A model generated the notes under the pieces. It was not told the DNA's origin and ran no database searches. It saw nothing but the letters and a program-made list of their open reading frames with translations. A DNA stretch of 64,000 bases. Origin: CAWBCI01 sp963787195 (GTDB lineage Bacteria; Bacteroidota; Bacteroidia; Bacteroidales; JAGOPY01). A program made the position numbers and the translations under genes. Positions within the stretch are counted from its first letter, which is position 1; each line of letters begins with the position of its first letter. The stretch spans positions 186,001-250,000 of the forward strand of contig CAWBCI010000031.1 in assembly GCA_963787195.1 (NCBI GenBank), read 5' to 3'. Below, piece after piece: positions 17,726 through 25,943 of this stretch.

Positions 17726-18489
17726 ATGTTTTCCCGTCAAATCAAGTACCTGGTTTTCATTTTCCTGTTTTTATTCTGGACGAATTTTACTTATTGTCAG
17801 GATGTTAGTCAGAATAATTTCAAGCCGGAAAAAGAAAAAAATGCTTTTCCATGGAAATTCGCCATCCCCTCCGCCATGATACTTGTCGGAGTCGCTTCCA
17901 TTGGCCATAGCGGACTTATCAACAGCGAAGCCATACGGAACGACATCACCCGGAAATATCCTGATTTTTCGACAAATGCAGACGATTTCCTGCAGTTTAT
18001 GCCGGCCGCGGCAGTTTACGGGCTGAACCTTTCAGGCGTAAAAGGCAGACACAATCTTTTGGATGCCACCCTCCTGCTGGGCCTTTCGGCCGGGATTTCA
18101 GGGGTGTTTGTTTATGGATTAAAGGATGTGACTCACGTGCTCCGTCCCGACAGCAGCAGCTACAACTCCTTTCCTTCCGGCCACACAACCATGGCATTTG
18201 TTTCGGCCACTTTTTTGTATGAAGAATATAAAGATCGAAGCGTGTGGTATGGAGTCGGGCGGATATACCGTCGCAACTGCTAACCGGCGGGCTGCGCTTG
18301 CTGAACAACCGCCACTGGTTCAGCGATGTAATTGTGGGTGCTGGCCTTGGAATGTTAGTCACCGAAGCCGTCTACGCCATCTACCCTTATCTGAAAGAAA
18401 AAATAATCTTCGGAAAAAAGAAGAATATAGGGCTGATACCGGTAATGCCTGGCGGAGGACTGGGGTTAAGTATGGTGATGGTTTTTTAG
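17726..18489 (+). pseudogene. PAP2-superfamily membrane phosphatase, two +1 frameshifts
   Basis: An N-terminal signal or membrane helix (YLVFIFLFLFW) leads into a PAP2 acid phosphatase. Frame one holds KDVTHVLRP and SFPSGHTTMAF, the first and second phosphatase motifs. It then meets a stop at 18281-18283. The next residues, GGYTVATA, are in a second frame (after an extra G in 18257-18259). LRLLNNRHWFSDVIVGAG, the third motif with its catalytic histidine, is in a third frame (after an extra A at 18282-18283). Removing both bases restores a 253-residue protein matching the family across all three motifs. Likely a lipid phosphatase (undecaprenyl or phosphatidate); substrate not deducible. Confidence 0.82.
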
Positions 18490-18870
18490 ATACAAGTGAA
18501 TAATGAACAGGAATTCATTTCTAGGTTCGCAGTTATTAAATGATTAATAACAAGAGTGCTCAGATAAACAATGATTGATGTTTAGTGAAATAATTATTAA
18601 TTATGAAAGAATAATGCTAAATTCTTAATAATTAGCACTTCCCTCTGTGGATCTCCATTACCTCTGTGTATCTCTGTGTAATTAAAAAAGTCTCAGGTTC
18701 TTTGAAATTTTCAATTGTTTCACAGAGGTTCACAGAGATTTGCACAGAGGTCCACAGAGAAGAAAAATGATTAGGTATATCATAACTAACGACCAACGAC
18801 TTCAAAAAGCATTTCACTCAGCTATTGCAGAAAAGCTTTCCTCTTTCCTTCCTCTCTTAGATTAAATATT
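18490..18870. repeat. Intergenic region with inverted CTCTGTG array (empty GxxExxY-type element)
   Basis: No convincing gene; a 61-codon frame at 18632-18817 is the repeat itself. The AT-rich block near 18575-18617 resembles 17432-17467 before the PAP2 gene. From 18641 to 18683 there are CTCTGTG-like repeats, and their reverse complements occupy 18719-18762, with 35 bp between. The arrangement mirrors the CACATAG arrays around the GxxExxY gene at 28.5 kb. Confidence 0.75.
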
Positions 18871-18878
18871 TAAATTTG
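18871..18878 (+). promoter_or_regulatory. Bacteroidota -7 box (TAAATTTG) for glyA
   Basis: TAAATTTG fits TAnnTTTG about 62 bp upstream of the glyA ATG. Confidence 0.5.
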
Positions 18879-18940
18879 CAGCATAATTCAGATGACAAAG
18901 GGGCCCTTTCCCCAATTATCATTCATAATACCAATTATTT

Positions 18941-20221
18941 ATGAAAAGAGACAAGCAGGTTTTTGATATTATCAAAGAAGAAAAAGAACGCCAGATGCAT
19001 GGCCTGGAACTGATCGCTTCCGAAAATTTTGTGAGCGAGCAGGTCCTCGAAGCCATGGGCTCAGTGATGACCAATAAATATGCCGAAGGATATCCCGGGA
19101 AACGCTATTATGGCGGATGCCAGTTCGTGGACGAAACCGAACAACTGGCCATAGACCGGGCCAAAGAGCTCTTCAACTGTGAATACGCCAATGTGCAGCC
19201 GCATTCGGGTGCACAGGCCAACATGGCGGTTTTCCTGGCCTGTCTCAAACCGGGTGATACCTTCATGGGCCTGGATCTTTCCCACGGCGGACACCTCTCC
19301 CACGGCTCACCGGTCAATTCATCCGGCATCCTTTATCATCCTGTTGCCTATGAAGTTGATAAGGACAGCGGGACTGTGAATTATGATAAGATGGAAGAAA
19401 TAGCCCTGAAGGAAAAGCCAAAGCTGATCCTGGCAGGCGCCTCAGCTTATTCCCGCGACTGGGACTTCAAACGTATGAGGGAAATAGCCGACCAGGTCGG
19501 CGCCCTGCTGATGGCCGATATAGCCCATCCCGCAGGCCTCATCGCCCGTGGCATCCTGAACGACCCCATGCCGCATTGCCATGTCGTTACAACAACCACC
19601 CATAAAACCCTCCGCGGACCAAGGGGCGGAATGATCCTGATGGGTAGCGACTTTGAAAACCCCTGGGGTTATGCTACTAAAAAAGGTGAAGTCAAGATGA
19701 TGTCGCAACTGCTCAATTCAGCAGTATTCCCTGGCATCCAGGGCGGACCGCTGGAACATGTGATCGCTTCCAAGGCAGTAGCTTTCGGGGAAGCCCTCAC
19801 TGACGGTTATTTCGAATATATCCTGCAGGTGAAAAAGAATGCCGCTTTCATGGCCAAAGCCTTTATGGATAAAGGCTATCATGTTATTTCAGATGGTACC
19901 GACAATCACCTCATGCTGATCGATCTCCGGAATAAATTCCCGGAACTGACCGGCAGGCAGGTCGAAAATGCCCTGGTACTGGCCGACATCACCGTGAACA
20001 AGAACATGGTCCCCTTCGACAGCAGGTCACCTTTCCAGACTTCCGGCCTGAGGATTGGTACACCGGCCATCACCACCCGCGGTATGAAAGAAGAACATAT
20101 GCCACTGATTGTAGATCTGATCGACGAAGGCATCAGCAACTTCGATAAGGAAACGGTCATAGAATCGATCAGGTTAAGAGTGAATGATATGATGGAGGAT
20201 TTCCCGCTCTTCGCATATTAA
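18941..20221 (+). CDS. glyA: Serine hydroxymethyltransferase
   Basis: A 426-residue cytoplasmic PLP enzyme interconverting serine and glycine with tetrahydrofolate, the main source of one-carbon units. Recognised by LELIASENFVSEQVLEAMGS, TNKYAEGYPGKRYYGGC, the HSGAQANMAVF loop, and the PLP-binding lysine in VVTTTTHKTLRGPRGG. Length is standard (E. coli 417). The N-terminal MKRDKQVFDIIKEEKERQ is intact. It precedes the sixA-like gene on the same strand by 80 bp but probably has its own promoter. Confidence 0.98.
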   Translation: MKRDKQVFDIIKEEKERQMHGLELIASENFVSEQVLEAMGSVMTNKYAEGYPGKRYYGGCQFVDETEQLAIDRAKELFNCEYANVQPHSGAQANMAVFLACLKPGDTFMGLDLSHGGHLSHGSPVNSSGILYHPVAYEVDKDSGTVNYDKMEEIALKEKPKLILAGASAYSRDWDFKRMREIADQVGALLMADIAHPAGLIARGILNDPMPHCHVVTTTTHKTLRGPRGGMILMGSDFENPWGYATKKGEVKMMSQLLNSAVFPGIQGGPLEHVIASKAVAFGEALTDGYFEYILQVKKNAAFMAKAFMDKGYHVISDGTDNHLMLIDLRNKFPELTGRQVENALVLADITVNKNMVPFDSRSPFQTSGLRIGTPAITTRGMKEEHMPLIVDLIDEGISNFDKETVIESIRLRVNDMMEDFPLFAY

Positions 20222-20301
20222 CATTTCTTAATAATTTCTTAATCCTGTAGGGCTGGTTGCGCCTCTTAAATTAATATACTTTTAGACCGTAATTCATAAA
20301 G

Positions 20302-20795
20302 ATGAAAACGGTTTACATAGTTACGACATGCCAAATCCTCCTGGAATCATCCGGATCTGCCCGGATGAAGAAAGGCCTCTTTTGGAAAAGGGAAAGAAGC
20401 GGACCAAGAAAGTGATCGATTCCCTGCTGGAGAAAAATATCAGCCTGGATTATATCATTTCCAGTCCGGCCGTAAGGGCCCTTGAAACAGCACAGATCCT
20501 GGCACATGCCCTGAAATATCCCCCGGAAAACATTAAAGTAGATCCGCATGTTTATTTTGCCGACGGGGAAAGTCTTTTCAGTCAGTTTTATGATATTCCG
20601 GATAAATATGAAAGCCTGATGATAGTCGGGCATAACCCGGCTTTAACCGACTTTGTGAACCATTTCATGAAACCCCGTATCGATAACCTGCCCACTTCCG
20701 GCCTGGTGAGCATCAGCTTTGACACCAATTTATGGGATAAAGTTCCCGCTCTGCAGGGGAAAGTAAATTTCATACTCTTCCCCAAAGCCCTCTGA
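20302..20795 (+). pseudogene. sixA: SixA-like phosphohistidine phosphatase, two +1 frameshifts near the 5' end
   Basis: The gene reads MKTVYIV from the ATG at 20302. Skipping one base (A at 20323) continues RHAKSSWNHPDL, and skipping a C within 20360-20362 continues PDEERPLLEKG to the stop at 20795. The reconstructed 163-residue protein is a complete SixA/histidine phosphatase: the catalytic RH motif at residue 8, SSPAVRALETA, and VGHNPALTDFVNHF with the second histidine. Without correction the downstream frame from about 20328 lacks the catalytic RH motif. Family members dephosphorylate phosphohistidine. Adjacent to ppk1 on the same strand. Confidence 0.85.
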
Positions 20796-20825
20796 GGCCC
20801 TATTGTTATTCATCGTCTAAAAAAT

Positions 20826-20833
20826 TATCTTTG
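20826..20833 (+). promoter_or_regulatory. Bacteroidota -7 box (TATCTTTG) for ppk1
   Basis: TATCTTTG fits TAnnTTTG about 105 bp upstream of the ATG at 20939. Confidence 0.4.
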
Positions 20834-20938
20834 TGAAGCACAATTCACAATGATCATCCCCTGCTTTGTATTTGATTACAGTTTGCCGGGAAGGCCGTGT
20901 GGATTTATTGGAATTATATCTTTTGAAATATTCATGAC

Positions 20939-23005
20939 ATGGGAGAAAAGAATGATTTGTTCATCAACAGGGAGATAAGCTGGCTGCATTTCAATGAAAG
21001 AGTATTGCAGGAAACCATGGATAAAACGACCCCTTTGCTCGAAAGGGTCAAATTTTTAGGGATTTATTCCAATAACAGGGATGAATTTTTCAGGGTGAGG
21101 GTGGCTACGCTCAAACGCATGATAAAGTTACAGGAAAAGGAGATTGAACCTGACTCAAAATATGAAGAGACCCTGGGGGAAGTACTCCGGATCGTGACCC
21201 GTCAGGAAAAACACTTTACCAAAGCATATGAAGAAATCGTGAAGGAACTGGCCCAGAATGATATCTTCATCATAAATGAAAAAAAACTTACACCTGAACA
21301 AGGCGAATTCGTAACGAATTTCTACAGGGAGAAAGTCCGGCCCAACCTTTTCCCATTGATGCTCAATAATGTGCGTAGCCTGGCTTATATTCAGGATACT
21401 TCACTCTTCCTGGCAGTGCATTTGCAGAATTCGGAAAATCCCATGCTTGAGGATTACTCATTAATCCAGCTCCCCACCGACAGCGTGGACCGCTTCCTGA
21501 TACTTCCCAAAGTTGATGATAATATCTATATTTTATTTTTGGATGATGTGATCCGGTATAACCTGGCAGATATTTTTTCAGTTTTCGGATTCGACACCTT
21601 TAATGCATACACCATAAAGTTCACAAGGGATTCTGAACTGGATATCGACAATGATGTATCCAAGAGTTTTCTCCAGCTTATGGGTGAAAGTGTGAAGAAG
21701 CGCAAAACCGGGGAAACCATACGCTTCGTTTATGATGCCGCCATTCCTGAATCTATGTTGAAGAAGTTGATGAAGAAATTCAATATCAGTAAGTACGATA
21801 CCCTCAGAGGTGGAGGTCGTTATCATAATTTCAAGGATTTCATGGAATTTCCCCAGATTGGCCCTAAGGAATTCTATTATCCGCCCATACCTCCCGTTCC
21901 CCATCCGGATCTGCCGGAAAATATCAGCCTTTTCGACGTAATTCGTAAAAAAGATGTGCTCCTGCATTTTCCCTACCAGTCATTCCAGCATATTATCGAC
22001 TTTTTGCGGGAAGCTTCCATTGATCCGAATGTCAGGTCTATAAAGATGACTTTTTACCGCACCGCCAAATATTCGGCGGCCATGAACGCCTTGATCAATG
22101 CGGCCCGTAACGGAAAGTTCGTGACTGTTTTCATGGAGATCCAGGCCCGTTTCGACGAGGAGGCCAATATATACTGGACCCAGCGGCTTCAGGAAGAAGG
22201 GGTGAAAGTCATACAGACTATCCCGGGATATAAGGTCCATGCAAAGCTCATCCTGATCAGGCGGAAGGAAGGCCCTTCAACCCGCTTCTACGCGAATATC
22301 AGCACAGGAAATTATAACGAAGCCACGGCCAAAGTCTTTTCCGACCTGAGCCTTTTGACCTCCAACCAGGAGATTTGCGAAGATGTTTACAATGTCTTCG
22401 AACTGCTCGATTCACGATTTATCCAGCCCGATTACAGGACTTTGAAAGTAGCGCCTTTCAAGCTGAGGGAGTTCTTTATAGAAATGCTGGAAAGGGAGAT
22501 TTATTATGCAAAGAAGGGCAAGGAAGCCTGGGCCGTCATCAAGCTGAACAGCCTGGTCGACAAGAAGGCGGCCATGAAATTATACGAAGCCAGCCAGGCC
22601 GGCGTGAAGATCGACCTGATCAACCGGGGTATCTGTGTAATAAAGCCGGGCGTGCCCGGCCTGAGTGAAAACATCCATGCCTTTTCCATCGTCGACAAGT
22701 ACCTGGAACATTCCAGAGTTTATGTCTTCTGCAACGGCGGGCATCCTGTCTATTACACCTCCTCCGCCGACTGGATGCAGAGGAACTTCGACCACCGGAT
22801 AGAGGTCGTCTGCCCTATCTATGATCCCGATATCCGGAAGGAGATCTGGGACATCCTGCAGATACAGATCCGGGGCAATGTAAAAGCCCGTCTCCTGGGC
22901 CCCGATAACCTGAACCAGTACAAACGAACTGCAGAAAAGGAACAGCACAGGTCGCAGATGGAGATCTATGAATACTACAGGTTGAAGGTTGAAGGATTTC
23001 ATTGA
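20939..23005 (+). CDS. ppk1: Polyphosphate kinase 1
   Basis: A 688-residue enzyme polymerising the gamma-phosphate of ATP into inorganic polyphosphate. The N domain begins with FINREISWLHFNERVL. The two PLD-like domains are present, with the autophosphorylated histidine in YKVHAKLILIRRKEG and the second catalytic histidine in LEHSRVYVFCNGG. The QARFDEEANIYW and ISTGNYNEATAKVFSDL motifs are intact. Length matches E. coli Ppk (688). It follows the sixA-like gene, a common pairing of phosphate-metabolism genes. The 3' flank is a long repeat-rich intergenic region. Confidence 0.97.
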   Translation: MGEKNDLFINREISWLHFNERVLQETMDKTTPLLERVKFLGIYSNNRDEFFRVRVATLKRMIKLQEKEIEPDSKYEETLGEVLRIVTRQEKHFTKAYEEIVKELAQNDIFIINEKKLTPEQGEFVTNFYREKVRPNLFPLMLNNVRSLAYIQDTSLFLAVHLQNSENPMLEDYSLIQLPTDSVDRFLILPKVDDNIYILFLDDVIRYNLADIFSVFGFDTFNAYTIKFTRDSELDIDNDVSKSFLQLMGESVKKRKTGETIRFVYDAAIPESMLKKLMKKFNISKYDTLRGGGRYHNFKDFMEFPQIGPKEFYYPPIPPVPHPDLPENISLFDVIRKKDVLLHFPYQSFQHIIDFLREASIDPNVRSIKMTFYRTAKYSAAMNALINAARNGKFVTVFMEIQARFDEEANIYWTQRLQEEGVKVIQTIPGYKVHAKLILIRRKEGPSTRFYANISTGNYNEATAKVFSDLSLLTSNQEICEDVYNVFELLDSRFIQPDYRTLKVAPFKLREFFIEMLEREIYYAKKGKEAWAVIKLNSLVDKKAAMKLYEASQAGVKIDLINRGICVIKPGVPGLSENIHAFSIVDKYLEHSRVYVFCNGGHPVYYTSSADWMQRNFDHRIEVVCPIYDPDIRKEIWDILQIQIRGNVKARLLGPDNLNQYKRTAEKEQHRSQMEIYEYYRLKVEGFH

Positions 23006-23182
23006 ACATATAACTAGTGAACGGTGAACAGTGAACGGAATCGTGAGTCGTGAGTCGTGAATCGTGAGAAGGGAAATTCCAAAAAACAAATCCCAAAAAA
23101 CAAATATATTTCAAAATCCAAAAATCAAATCACCGCATCCTCACATCATCTCATCATCTCATCCTCACATCAAAAACCCTTT

Positions 23183-23350
23183 GCCCGTGGGGCATAAACG
23201 ATTGTAGATAAATGGGTTCCCAAATATTTTGCATACTCCGTAGGAGTTAAACGATATTAATGCAGATGGCTAACAGATTGTTAATCCCCTACGGGGAATT
23301 GGATTTGTTTTAGGGACATCTTTTCTACAATCGTTAAACCGCTACGCGGT
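23183..23350. repeat. Cluster of GTAG/CTAC-centred palindromes inside an inverted repeat
   Basis: Palindromes GCCCGTGGGGC (23183-23193, imperfect), ACTCCGTAGGAGT (23235-23247), TCCCCTACGGGGA (23285-23297) and ACCGCTACGCGGT (23338-23350). AACGATTGTAGA (23197-23208) and TCTACAATCGTT (23324-23335) are a perfect 12-bp inverted pair. The first of these resembles GCTCCATAGGAGC at 17500-17512. Likely a dispersed REP-like element. Confidence 0.7.
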
Positions 23351-23695
23351 ATGATAATTTAAAATGTCCAGGGGTTTAATCGCCAGGGGGAACAGTGGAA
23401 AGGTGATTTTATCGCTAATTTCGCCAATTCCACGCCAATTTAAGCGAATTTGGTTTTAAGTAAAATTCGCGTTTTAAAATTCGCGTAATTCGCGGATTTT
23501 AGTCGTCAGTTCTTAGTCGTCCCTGGCTAAAAATTCTCCTCGCAATATCTAAAATATGAAACGATGCAAATCAGTAGGATACATATGGATTTTCAGCTTT
23601 TAATTTTCCCAATAAGGTAGATAAGGTTGAAATTTTCCGGAAAAGCCATTTGCCACTAAGGTTTAGAGGAATGGAATAAGGCTTTTATTCTTCTC

Positions 23696-23798
23696 CACCT
23701 TATCACCATATCACCATATCACCATTATCCACCATTATCCACCTTTCCACCTTTCCACCTTTCCACCTTTCCACCTTTCCACTTTTCCACTTTCCCCC
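23696..23798. repeat. CACCATAT / CCACCTTT short tandem repeat tract
   Basis: About 100 bp of imperfect repeats of 7-11 bp grading from TATCACCA through CCATTATCCA to CCACCTTTC (at least five copies of the last). There are no spacers of constant length, so it is not a CRISPR array. Confidence 0.85.
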
Positions 23799-23853
23799 AA
23801 TACCCCTCCGAATACATTCCCAAAAACACATTCAAACTTCCTGATATTTATCC

Positions 23854-23861
23854 TACTTTTG
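23854..23861 (+). promoter_or_regulatory. Bacteroidota -7 box (TACTTTTG) for the moeA-moaA unit
   Basis: TACTTTTG fits TAnnTTTG and ends 22 bp before the ATG at 23884. Confidence 0.55.
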
Positions 23862-23883
23862 TAGCCTCTAAAAATTACTCATT

Positions 23884-25056
23884 ATGATGCTTTTTGAAGA
23901 AGCCCTGGAGATCGTGCTGAACTCCGCCCAGACCATGGCAATCGAGCAAGTCGATATCAATGGTTCCATGGGCAGGGTGCTGGCCGAAGATGTGGTCTCC
24001 GACCTGAATATGCCGCCTTTCGACCGCTCTGCCGTAGACGGTTTTGCCTGTCGCCGGGAGGACCTTGAACAGGAACTTTCCATACTTGAAACTGTCCCGG
24101 CCGGGAAAGCCCCTTCCAAAAGCGTCGGTCCGGGTGAATGTACCCGCATCATGACCGGCGCACAGGTCCCCGAAGGCGCTGATTGCGTTTTTATGGTGGA
24201 AGAATCCAAAGTGAATGGAAATGAAAAAGTCCGCTTTACAGGTGGACATACCAAGAACAATATTTCCTTGCTGGCCGAAGATATCAAGGCGGGTGAAACG
24301 GTGATTGAAAGAGGCACCCGCATCGAACCCCAGCATATAGCCGTGATGGCCTCGGTGGGCTGGGTGCGCCCCAAAGTGCATATGCAACCCCGCATCGGGA
24401 TCATCACAACCGGGGATGAGATCGTGGAACCTCATGTAAGACCGGGCCATTCCCAGATCCGTAACAGCAACGGCTACCAGCTCGTGGCACAGGTCCGTAA
24501 GATGGGCGCCGTGCCGGATTACCTTGGAATAGCCAACGACGATGAAGGGGTGACCCGCGAGATGCTTTCAGTAGCCCTCGACAGGGATAATATCGTAATC
24601 CTCACCGGCGGGGTTTCCATGGGCGATTTTGATTTCGTCCCTAAAGTGCTGGAAGATATGAATGTCGAGATCCTGTTCCGCAAGCTTGCCATACAACCCG
24701 GCAAACCAACCATCTTCGGAGTAAGGGACCGCAAACGCATTTTCGGACTTCCCGGAAACCCGGTTTCATCTTTCAATATCTTCGAACTTTTTGTGAAACC
24801 CCTGGTCAATAAAATGATGGGCATGAACGTTCCTTATCATACTTTGAGACTTCCGATGGGAAAAGGTTTTGAACGTAAGAAAAGCGAACGTATGCAGTGG
24901 CTTCCGGTGCGCATGGTTGAAGGTGCAGCTTTTCCGCTGGAATACCACGGCTCGGCCCATATTAATTCGCTTGTAAAAGCCGACGGTTTCGTGTCAGTAC
25001 CTATAGGAATATTAAAACTGGAAGAAGGAGAAATTGTCAATGTACGACAAATATAA
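23884..25056 (+). CDS. moeA: Molybdopterin molybdenumtransferase MoeA
   Basis: A 390-residue enzyme inserting molybdate into adenylylated molybdopterin. Domains in order: MoeA N-terminal region with NMPPFDRSAVDGFA and RIMTGAQVPEGAD, the MoCF-binding domain with GIITTGDEIVEP and TGGVSMGDFDFVPKVL, and the C-terminal MoeA domain (GLPGNPVSSFNIFELFV, then SAHINSLVKADGFVSVP). Length is standard. The 3' end overlaps moaA by 17 bp, so the two are translated from one message. It starts the cofactor region that continues with moaC and the MOSC-MogA fusion. Confidence 0.96.
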   Translation: MMLFEEALEIVLNSAQTMAIEQVDINGSMGRVLAEDVVSDLNMPPFDRSAVDGFACRREDLEQELSILETVPAGKAPSKSVGPGECTRIMTGAQVPEGADCVFMVEESKVNGNEKVRFTGGHTKNNISLLAEDIKAGETVIERGTRIEPQHIAVMASVGWVRPKVHMQPRIGIITTGDEIVEPHVRPGHSQIRNSNGYQLVAQVRKMGAVPDYLGIANDDEGVTREMLSVALDRDNIVILTGGVSMGDFDFVPKVLEDMNVEILFRKLAIQPGKPTIFGVRDRKRIFGLPGNPVSSFNIFELFVKPLVNKMMGMNVPYHTLRLPMGKGFERKKSERMQWLPVRMVEGAAFPLEYHGSAHINSLVKADGFVSVPIGILKLEEGEIVNVRQI

Positions 25057-25840
25057 TCGCCGGATAAATTACCTGAGGATATCGGTCACCGACCGCTGTA
25101 ACCTGCGCTGCGTGTATTGCATGCCGGCGGAAGGGATACAGATGTTGCGGCATGAGGACATACTTACTTTCGATGAGATCGTGGAAGTGGTCAGGACAGC
25201 CGTCGATCATGGCGTGACCAAGGTCAGGCTGACCGGGGGCGAGCCACTTGTCAGGAAAGGCATTACCGACCTGGTTACGATGATCCATGGGATAGAAGGC
25301 ATCAGGGACCTTTCGATGACCACGAACGGGATCCTGCTGGAAAAATTCGCCAAAGAATTGAAGGAGGCCGGACTGCAGAGGATAAATGTGAGCCTCGACA
25401 CCCTGCAGCCGAATAAGTTCAGGGAAATAACGCGGGGCGGGGAGCTGGAGAAGGTGCTGGAAGGACTTAGGGCGGCCAGTGAAACTGGCCTGGCACCCAT
25501 TAAACTGAACTGTGTTGTGCAAAATTCGTCGGACGAGTTCGACGCGATGGAAGTTAAAAGATACGGGGATGAGAACGGCTTCCAGGTTCGTTTCATCCGG
25601 CAAATGGATCTGGCCCACGGGGAGTTCTACGTAGTGGAGGGGGGAGAAGGGGGTAACTGCAGCATTTGCAACCGCCTCAGGCTCACCTCCAATGGCATGG
25701 TAAAACCATGCCTCTTCAACGCTATCGGCTACAGTGTCAGAAAGTTCGGAGCTGAAGAAGCCATCCTGCGGGCCGTCGAACATAAGCCGAAATGTGGCAC
25801 GATCAATGTTAAAGAACAGTTTTATAATATAGGAGGATGA
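25040..25840 (+). CDS. moaA: GTP 3',8-cyclase MoaA, short form
   Basis: A 266-residue radical SAM enzyme for the first step of molybdopterin synthesis. The SAM cluster motif is CNLRCVYC, preceded by RISVTDR, and TGGEPLVRKG binds SAM. The C-terminal cluster motif is CSICNRLRLTSNGMVKPC, and the protein ends in the GG dipeptide (YNIGG) required in MoaA. It is about 60 residues shorter than E. coli MoaA (329): the segment between RFIRQMD and the C-terminal cysteines is reduced to about 15 residues. I regard this as a lineage variant, since both ends are intact. The ATG at 25040 is chosen over TTG at 25034. Confidence 0.9.
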   Translation: MYDKYNRRINYLRISVTDRCNLRCVYCMPAEGIQMLRHEDILTFDEIVEVVRTAVDHGVTKVRLTGGEPLVRKGITDLVTMIHGIEGIRDLSMTTNGILLEKFAKELKEAGLQRINVSLDTLQPNKFREITRGGELEKVLEGLRAASETGLAPIKLNCVVQNSSDEFDAMEVKRYGDENGFQVRFIRQMDLAHGEFYVVEGGEGGNCSICNRLRLTSNGMVKPCLFNAIGYSVRKFGAEEAILRAVEHKPKCGTINVKEQFYNIGG

Positions 25841-25943
25841 GGGGGAAGGGGAAAGTCGTTGGTCGTTGGTCGTTAGTCGTCAGTCAAATTTAATTACGAC
25901 TTACTCTACACTCTTCATTCTACACTCTACACTCTAAAAAATC
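25841..25943. repeat. GTCGTTG and TACACTC short repeats between moaA and moaC
   Basis: Three GTCGTTG/A copies (25856-25879) are followed by an ACTCTACACTC array (25909-25937). The latter is the reverse complement of the array at 17378-17410. Confidence 0.75.

Larger units (their letters stand above)
23006..23853. repeat. Intergenic region of about 850 bp composed of several repeat types, no gene
   Basis: Reading left to right: a GTGAACG/CGTGAGT tract (23021-23069); a CTCATCAT/CCTCACATC tract (23138-23171); a block with four short palindromes (23183-23350) enclosed by AACGATTGTAGA and its reverse complement; an ATTCGCG-type tract (about 23400-23497); a GTCGTCAG/TAGTCGT tract (23501-23521); and a CACCATAT/CCACCTTT tract (about 23696-23798). 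No ribosome site, no long ORF and no RNA gene was recognised. Confidence 0.8.

Noticed and set aside
18632..18817. 61-codon minus-strand ORF as a gene
   Set aside because: It is composed of the inverted CTCTGTG repeat arms; no family resemblance.
23696..23798. Possible CRISPR array
   Set aside because: Repeat units are short (7-11 bp), graded in sequence and without constant-length spacers; no cas genes nearby.
25037..25783. Long minus-strand ORF opposite moaA
   Set aside because: Shadow of the conserved moaA frame; no motifs and no promoter.
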